Assembly (NCBI RefSeq): GCF_000785435.2
Contig: NZ_JTDB02000001.1
Coordinates: 1,206,499-1,270,498, forward strand
Length of the DNA: 64,000 nucleotides
DNA from: Paraburkholderia sacchari
GTDB lineage: Bacteria > Pseudomonadota > Gammaproteobacteria > Burkholderiales > Burkholderiaceae
Reading direction: 5' to 3'
Part shown: positions 61,855-64,000 of the stretch, piece by piece
Layout of the letters: each line of letters opens with the position of its first letter
Position numbering within the stretch: position 1 is the stretch's first letter
Program-made: the position numbers and the translations under genes
Notes under the pieces: generated by a model
What the model was told of the DNA's origin: nothing
Seen by the model: the letters and a program-made list of their open reading frames with translations, nothing else
Database searches by the model: none

Positions 61855-63108
61855 ATGTCACGAATCGCCATCATTGGCGCCGGGATTACCGGCGTCACGA
61901 CCGCTTACGCCCTTGCAAAGCGCGGTTTTCGCGTTACCGTGTTCGAACGCCATCGCTACAGCGCGATGGAGACCTCGTTTGCGAACGGCGGCCAACTCTC
62001 CGCATGCAACGCCGAAGTCTGGAACAGCACCGCCACCGTTCTCAAAGGCCTGCGCTGGATGCTCACGCGCGACGCGCCGCTGCTCGTGAACCCGCTGCCG
62101 GGCTGGCACAAATACTCGTGGATGGCCGAGTTCCTGCGGCAGATTCCGAACTATCGGGCGAACACGCTCGAAACAGTGCGCCTCGCCATCGCGGCCCGCG
62201 AGCACCTGTTCGAGACCGCACGCAAGGAGGGGATCGAATTCGACCTGGAACAGCGCGGCATCCTCCACATCTTCCGGGACCGCAAGAGCTTTGACGCTTC
62301 CGCGAAGGTCAATGCCATCCTGAACAAAGGCGGACTCGACCGCAGGCCCGTGACGGCGGCCGAGATCCTGCAGATCGAGCCCACGCTGGAAGGCGCGTTT
62401 TACGGCGGCTTCTTCACGCCCTCCGATTCGACCGGCGATATCCACAAGTTCACGCGCGGCCTGACGCAAGCGTGCGTGCGGCACGGCGTGAAGTTCCACC
62501 ACGACACGCAGATCACGGCGATTCGGCGTGATTCGGACGGGGCTTTTACCGTATCGGCGGCGGAGCAGGGTGCTTCGCATGACGAAAGATTCGAGCGCAT
62601 CGTCGTTTGCGCAGGCGTCAACAGCCGCACATTCGCGTCGATGCTGGGCGACCACGTGAACGTGTATCCAGTGAAGGGCTATTCGATCACCGTCTGCCTC
62701 GACGACGAGACGAGCCAGCGCGCGGCGCCATGGGTCAGCCTGCTCGACGAGAGCGCCAAGATCGTCACGAGCCGGCTGGGCGCCGACCGCTTCCGCGTGG
62801 CCGGCACGGCCGAAATCAACGGCTTTAACCGGGACATTCGCGCGGACCGCGTTGCGCCGCTCGTCGAGTGGACGCGGCGCCTGTTCCCGCAGGTCAGCAC
62901 CTCGCGCGTGATCCCGTGGGCGGGACTGCGGCCCATGTTGCCGAGCATGCTGCCGAAGGTCGGCCGGGGACGCATGCCGGGCGTGTTCTACAACACCGGC
63001 CACGGGCACCTGGGCTGGACGCTGTCGGCGGCAACGGCGGAGAACGTCGCCGCGCTGATCGAGGGCATGGCGGGCAGTGAGCGGGGTGTTCGCTTCGCGG
63101 CCGCCTGA
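61855..63108 (+). CDS. dadA: D-amino-acid dehydrogenase (DadA-like), glycine-riboswitch controlled
   Basis: 417 residues from ATG at 61855, which puts the FAD motif at residue 4 (IAIIGAGITGVTTAYALAKRGFRVTVFE); the open frame from 61795 lies in the riboswitch. Other DadA features: METSFANGGQLSACNAEVWN, FTPSDSTGDIHKFTRGLTQAC, VYPVKGYSITV, WAGLRPMLPSMLPKVGR and NTGHGHLGWTLSAATAENVAALI. Membrane-associated dehydrogenase of D-amino acids. The upstream glycine riboswitch suggests that glycine, or a D-amino acid pathway in balance with it, is the real substrate. Adjacent to the tau operon but separately controlled. Confidence 0.87.
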   Translation: MSRIAIIGAGITGVTTAYALAKRGFRVTVFERHRYSAMETSFANGGQLSACNAEVWNSTATVLKGLRWMLTRDAPLLVNPLPGWHKYSWMAEFLRQIPNYRANTLETVRLAIAAREHLFETARKEGIEFDLEQRGILHIFRDRKSFDASAKVNAILNKGGLDRRPVTAAEILQIEPTLEGAFYGGFFTPSDSTGDIHKFTRGLTQACVRHGVKFHHDTQITAIRRDSDGAFTVSAAEQGASHDERFERIVVCAGVNSRTFASMLGDHVNVYPVKGYSITVCLDDETSQRAAPWVSLLDESAKIVTSRLGADRFRVAGTAEINGFNRDIRADRVAPLVEWTRRLFPQVSTSRVIPWAGLRPMLPSMLPKVGRGRMPGVFYNTGHGHLGWTLSAATAENVAALIEGMAGSERGVRFAAA

Positions 63109-63176
63109 GCGGCACGGCATAGCCGCTTGACTTGGCTGCTTGAATTAGCTGCTTGAATGGGCCGCAGCACACCATG

Positions 63177-63202
63177 GCCGCCCGCGTGAGCACGCGGGCG
63201 GC
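63177..63202. terminator. Hairpin between convergent dadA and LysR genes
   Basis: Stem gccgcccgcg / cgcgggcggc with a 6-base loop, 68 bases after the dehydrogenase stop and 24 before the LysR gene end. No T-run. Preceded by three imperfect copies of ggctgcttgaatta. Probably a shared transcript end. Confidence 0.5.
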
Positions 63203-63226
63203 GTGGCTATGAACGGCTATCGGCGG

Positions 63227-64000
63227 CTATTTGCGCGGCGCAGGCCGCTTTTCGTCTGCGCGCTGGTCCGCGTGCCGGTCTGCGTGTTCATGCACCCAGA
63301 CTTCGTGCAGGTCCACCATGAAGGCCTGCAAAATCGAAGGTACGGCTGAAGCCCGGCGCGTCGCCGCGCAAAACGGCGACTGCATGCCGAACTGCCCAGG
63401 TCCGATGCGCCGCATCTCGTCGCGCTCGACCCAGCGAGCCGCGTAGTGATTGGGCAGGAATCCTATATACGCGCCCGAGAGAATCAGGATCGCCTGAGCC
63501 TCGACGTTGTCGACGGTCGCCGCGGCCTTGCTCGCACTCAGCATCTTCAGATCGTGCTGCTGCAAGTAGCCGCGCGCGGCGATGCGGCTCGCGGCGATGG
63601 CTTCTATCGGAATGCCGTTTTCCCGTGCGTCGGCAAAGAGGGGATTGCCCTTGCCGCAATAGAGCCCATCGGGCTCGAGATAAAGCTCGGTGTAGGCGAG
63701 CCCCGGCACGTGGATCGGAAAGTGGCCGATGGCGACATGGAGCCGGCCGTCGAGCACGCGCTCTTCGAGTTCCGCCGGCGTGCCGACGTAAACGTCGACA
63801 TGCACGTCGTCACCGCGCGAGACAAACTTCTGCAAGGCTCGCGGCAACGGCGAGGCGTGGTCTGTCACCGTATTGTCGATGATGCCCAGATAGAGCCTGC
63901 CTGCGATATGTTGCTTGAGCGCATCCGTGTCCATGCAGAACGCCTCCACGGCCACCTGCAGGCGCTGGGCCGCCTCATAGGTGGCAAGGCCGTGCTCGGT
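63227..64000 (-). CDS. LysR-family transcriptional regulator, N-terminus outside window
   Basis: The frame is open to base 64000; the last visible residues going upstream (TEHGLATYEAAQRLQ) are the end of a LysR wing helix, so the HTH lies just outside. Effector domain: GRLYLGIIDNTVTDHASPLPRALQKFVSRGDDVHVDVYVGTPAELEERVLDGRLHVAIGHFP and VEAQAILILSGAYIGFLPNHYAARWVERDEMRRI. Hydrophilic His/Asp/Arg-rich tail. Convergent with dadA; target unknown. Confidence 0.88.
   Translation of the reverse strand, partial: TEHGLATYEAAQRLQVAVEAFCMDTDALKQHIAGRLYLGIIDNTVTDHASPLPRALQKFVSRGDDVHVDVYVGTPAELEERVLDGRLHVAIGHFPIHVPGLAYTELYLEPDGLYCGKGNPLFADARENGIPIEAIAASRIAARGYLQQHDLKMLSASKAAATVDNVEAQAILILSGAYIGFLPNHYAARWVERDEMRRIGPGQFGMQSPFCAATRRASAVPSILQAFMVDLHEVWVHEHADRHADQRADEKRPAPRK

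Overview
The window looks like an accessory stretch of a high-GC beta-proteobacterial genome, most likely Burkholderiaceae (Paraburkholderia/Caballeronia/Cupriavidus type). The basis is strong third-position GC, GGAG-type ribosome binding sites, a long trimeric autotransporter, a CoA-dependent aminobenzoate operon, a tandem glycine riboswitch and a full set of sulfonate genes. No ribosomal, tRNA or core replication genes are seen, so a second chromosome or megaplasmid is plausible but unproven.

Layout. (1) 1-3.8 kb: 3' end of a repeat-rich trimeric autotransporter adhesin, a strong terminator, then an orphan ParA ATPase. (2) 4.8-12.8 kb, minus strand: a seven-gene operon for aerobic 2-aminobenzoate (anthranilate) breakdown through CoA thioesters, with a promoter whose -35 box lies inside a likely MarR operator. 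(3) 13.0-19.7 kb: an opgC remnant, a short-chain reductase, a ProQ/FinO protein with a collagen-like tract, a lytic transglycosylase, class I fructose-bisphosphate aldolase, and a hipBA toxin-antitoxin pair with operator half-sites repeated every 27 bp. (4) 19.9-31.4 kb: a histidine kinase/response regulator pair, then a cluster of cytosine-deaminase-like amidohydrolases (three intact, one remnant), a DUF1097 membrane protein, a gamma-glutamyltransferase-family hydrolase, ureidoglycine aminohydrolase, a LysR regulator and a hydroxypyruvate isomerase-like protein. This is probably a nitrogen-heterocycle/ureide pathway.

(5) 31.4-61.5 kb: a sulfonate catabolism island that converges on sulfoacetaldehyde. 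A sauRSTU-type module handles sulfoacetate. A transporter, GMC dehydrogenase and IclR regulator resemble an isethionate module. A solute:sodium symporter, amidohydrolase and CobW GTPase module may release taurine from an amide. A TauY-like flavoprotein with a permease and a CobS/CobT-like pair is followed by tauE, pta, xsc, tauX and tauR, and by a divergent taurine ABC transporter. All routes would feed Xsc (sulfoacetaldehyde to acetyl phosphate plus sulfite), then Pta (acetyl-CoA) and TauE (sulfite export). A 15-bp near-palindrome shared by the xsc upstream region and the IclR/TauY intergenic region suggests common control.

(6) 61.6-64 kb: a tandem glycine riboswitch in front of a D-amino-acid dehydrogenase, then a LysR gene cut by the window edge.
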